Source: Salipiger pentaromativorans
Lineage (GTDB): Bacteria > Pseudomonadota > Alphaproteobacteria > Rhodobacterales > Rhodobacteraceae
Reading direction: 5' to 3'
Assembly: GCF_024721115.1 (NCBI RefSeq)
Contig: NZ_JAMDHK010000003.1
Location: 299,842 to 352,405 of the forward strand
DNA: 52,564 nucleotides
Numbering within the stretch: position 1 is the first letter of the stretch; every line of letters begins with the position of its first letter. The notes beneath the pieces were generated by a model. It was not told where the DNA came from. It worked only from the letters and a program-made list of their open reading frames with translations, and did not search any database. Shown here one piece after another: positions 50,766-52,564 of this stretch. The position numbers and the translations under genes are program-made.

Positions 50766-51200
50766 GGATCTGGAATTCACATCTTTTTTCAAGAAAATTC
50801 CTTTAAAATCAAAAAACTAGAAATAGCAAATCAAATAGATTCAACTTTACGTATACTTTTGAAAGATTGTAGGGTATACAACTTTTAAGGTTTTACGAAA
50901 AAGTAAATTCAATCCATGGGAGAGCTCTGCCGAGCGACTCGGCTGGCCAATAGCTCCGTTTCGTCCCGAGTTCCTTGGGTTTCCGGATAACAACAACACA
51001 GAGCGCAGTACGGAATGAATCTCACATCGTTGAATCGCGCGCCGTCGCCCCTTGTCCGGGCGGTGGACGCAGACCTTATGTCCTTTGCCACCGGCCAGAG
51101 CCGCGCGACCCCGCCCAGCCAGGTCAGGACGCTGACGGGGCCATCCGGCCCCTGGACAGAACCGCCCTGCTCCGCCCGCCCCCTGCGAAGGTGACAGGCA

Positions 51201-52487
51201 ATGGCGATCCTCGAAATCGACCTGCTCGCAAATCCCGACTACGTCATCGACAGCGGCAACGCGAGCGACGGCGATGTCCTTCACATCACGGCGCTGGGAA
51301 ACAGCTCCCTGACGGTGGACGGCGTCGATGTCACCATCGACTCCATCGTGGGCATCCAGGCGGCATCAAGCCCCACATTCGCGGTTCAGAACAGCGGCAA
51401 CCTGACCATCGACAACGGGTTGCTCAACGCCTCGCTGCTCAGCAGCATGACGTTCGAGGTCTACGACACCTCCAGCATGTTCCTGGACGCCTCGACCCTC
51501 GATCTCGGCACGCTGAGCGGTCTGCTGACCAACTATTCGGTCGCCTATTCCGGACCGGCCGGCACCGGAACCTTCACCTACTCCCCCCCGACGCTTTCGG
51601 TTTTGGGCGGCCTCACACCGGTAACCTTCGATGTCACCGGGATGCAGGCGACCGATGAGTTCATCGTCCAGGGCCGAACCCTGGAACTGGACACCACCCT
51701 GCTCGGCCCACCCGAAAGCGCCTATTACGACGGTATCCTGCACCTGACATCCGATGGCGGCCTGCTGACCCAGTCCGTCAATGTCGAAGTCCCGATGACC
51801 GCGGATGAAGCGGCGGAGTTCTTTGCCAATCAGGCGACCTATCTGAGCGCCGACACCTTCATCTTTCCGGGCGCCGCCGTGGCCTGTTTCGTGGCCGGCA
51901 CGCCGGTGGCCACCGTTTCGGGCGACGTTCCGGTAGAACGGCTCCGGGTCGGCAAGCTCGTGATGACCATGGACAACGGCTATCAGCCCATTCGCTGGAT
52001 CGGTTGCCGCCAGCTCGACGCCGAGGCGCTCGACCTCAGGCCCGAGTTGCGGCCGATCCGCATCCGCGCCCATGCGCTGGGGCGCGGACGGCCGGACAGC
52101 GACATCCTGGTCTCTCCGCAGCACCGCGTGCTGATCAGCAATGCCGTCGCGATGCGGATGTTCAACGAGAAGGAGGTCTTGATCGCGGCCAAGCATCTTC
52201 TGGCCTCGGACGGCATCGAGATCGCGGAGGATGTCCGCAGCCTGACCTACTGGCATTTCTTCTTCGACCGCCACCAGATCGTGTTTTCCTGCGGCGCGGC
52301 GACGGAAAGCCTGTATCTGGGCCCCGAGGCCCTCAAGACGCTGCCGAGCGGTGCGCGCCGCGAGATCTTTGCGCTGTTCCCGGACATGTCGCAATACACC
52401 GCCGCCCGGCCGCTCATCGCCGGCAGGCGGGCCCGGCGGCTGTCCGAGCGCATCTCGAAGAACAGCAAGCATCTGGTCGATTTCTGA
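51201..52487 (+). CDS. Hint-domain (Hedgehog/intein-type) protein
   Basis: This 428-residue protein has a beta-rich N-terminal half (about 1-220) full of Ser, Thr, Asn and Asp, of the kind seen in surface or secreted proteins but without a signal peptide. The C-terminal half has a Hint_2 domain beginning at Cys 229 (ACFVAGTPVATVSGDVPVE) and a second core block DILVSPQHRVLI (His about 308). Hint domains self-cleave through the first cysteine. Such proteins are frequent and mostly uncharacterised in Roseobacters. GAAGG lies ten bases before the ATG. Confidence 0.88.
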   Translation: MAILEIDLLANPDYVIDSGNASDGDVLHITALGNSSLTVDGVDVTIDSIVGIQAASSPTFAVQNSGNLTIDNGLLNASLLSSMTFEVYDTSSMFLDASTLDLGTLSGLLTNYSVAYSGPAGTGTFTYSPPTLSVLGGLTPVTFDVTGMQATDEFIVQGRTLELDTTLLGPPESAYYDGILHLTSDGGLLTQSVNVEVPMTADEAAEFFANQATYLSADTFIFPGAAVACFVAGTPVATVSGDVPVERLRVGKLVMTMDNGYQPIRWIGCRQLDAEALDLRPELRPIRIRAHALGRGRPDSDILVSPQHRVLISNAVAMRMFNEKEVLIAAKHLLASDGIEIAEDVRSLTYWHFFFDRHQIVFSCGAATESLYLGPEALKTLPSGARREIFALFPDMSQYTAARPLIAGRRARRLSERISKNSKHLVDF

Positions 52488-52564
52488 ACCGGCCGATGAA
52501 GGTCCCCCGCTCGCCGCATCGGGCCGGTGGGGTGACTGGGAGGGGGGCTGGGGGAGGGCTGCGC

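Larger units (their letters stand above)
50474..51200. other. AT-rich divergent region of prpE and the Hint gene
   Basis: This 727-bp gap is much lower in GC than the rest of the window between about 50560 and 50930. It holds a series of perfect inverted repeats (50568-50765), two GTATAC direct repeats at 50851 and 50874, and no frame I can support as coding. The last 200 bases return to high GC and lead into the Hint gene. Confidence 0.7.

Noticed and set aside
50847-51284. Minus-strand frame of 145 codons in the prpE-Hint gap
   Set aside because: It overlaps the Hint gene start, lacks a ribosome site and shows no coding-type codon use across the AT-rich part.
1-52564. tRNA, rRNA, CRISPR array, full insertion sequence or prophage
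   Set aside because: I looked on both strands for tRNA-like cloverleaf ends, repeated spacer arrays and transposase or integrase motifs and found none I could support.

Overview
The window looks like a chromosomal segment of a marine-type alphaproteobacterium of the family Rhodobacteraceae (Roseobacter group). The evidence is high GC with strong GC3 coding bias, a phaZ<>phaC-phaP locus with CTGC-N3-GCAG boxes, a ctaC-ctaB-CoxF-like-ctaG-ctaE oxidase cluster, a plant/alphaproteobacterial-type gshA, a Hint_2-domain protein and paired saccharopine dehydrogenases. This placement is inference from gene content and order; the sequence carries no rRNA, and I saw no tRNA or CRISPR array. Most of the window is ordinary chromosome.

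Layout. 0-5 kb: a SulP anion transporter cut by the left edge, methylthioadenosine phosphorylase (mtnP), a tiny secreted Cys-rich peptide gene coupled to a membrane-anchored protein of unknown function, a LysE-type exporter and apt. MtnP releases adenine that Apt can recapture. 5-11.3 kb: a polyhydroxyalkanoate module (phaZ divergent from phaC, then two tandem phasins) followed by a two-subunit 3-oxoacid CoA-transferase. The phaR regulator that usually closes this locus is not seen. 11.3-17.7 kb: L,D-transpeptidase, topA, dprA, tldD, all on the minus strand. 17.7-21.4 kb: aa3-type cytochrome oxidase subunits II and III with heme O synthase, a small CoxF-like protein and the Cox11 copper chaperone, preceded by a perfect FNR-type box.

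21.4-31.9 kb: a repeat-rich gap, two saccharopine dehydrogenase-type genes with a histidine phosphatase, an OmpA-family envelope protein with a coiled-coil partner, ubiA abutting rsmE head to head, a GNAT, a small membrane protein and gshA. 31.9-37.1 kb: a DUF805 protein, a gap with a 101-bp structured direct repeat, a STAS/RsbW-like pair, then thiolase, msrC, LysE and pseudouridine synthase genes. The thiolase and the LysE gene each carry a one-base frameshift in a G/C-rich run. 37.5-43.7 kb: aldehyde dehydrogenase, 1-Cys peroxiredoxin, MFS exporter and PhoX phosphatase.

43.7-52.6 kb: an orphan gene framed by a perfect 17-bp inverted repeat, glyA, nadK, a CsbD protein, a YaeR-type glyoxalase-fold protein, an exported homologue of hydroxypentadienoate hydratase, prpE, an AT-rich stretch with a series of palindromes, and a Hint-domain protein. 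At least four families of short intergenic repeats recur in the window.

Physiologically the window joins carbon storage (PHA synthesis, granule coating, mobilisation), short-chain acyl-CoA entry (CoA-transferase, PrpE, thiolase), aerobic respiration, glutathione and redox defence, and stress or envelope functions. The least explained items are the 46-residue exported peptide, the orphan gene in its inverted repeat, the 101-bp structured repeat and the palindrome series upstream of prpE. None of them amounts to a demonstrated new system from sequence alone.
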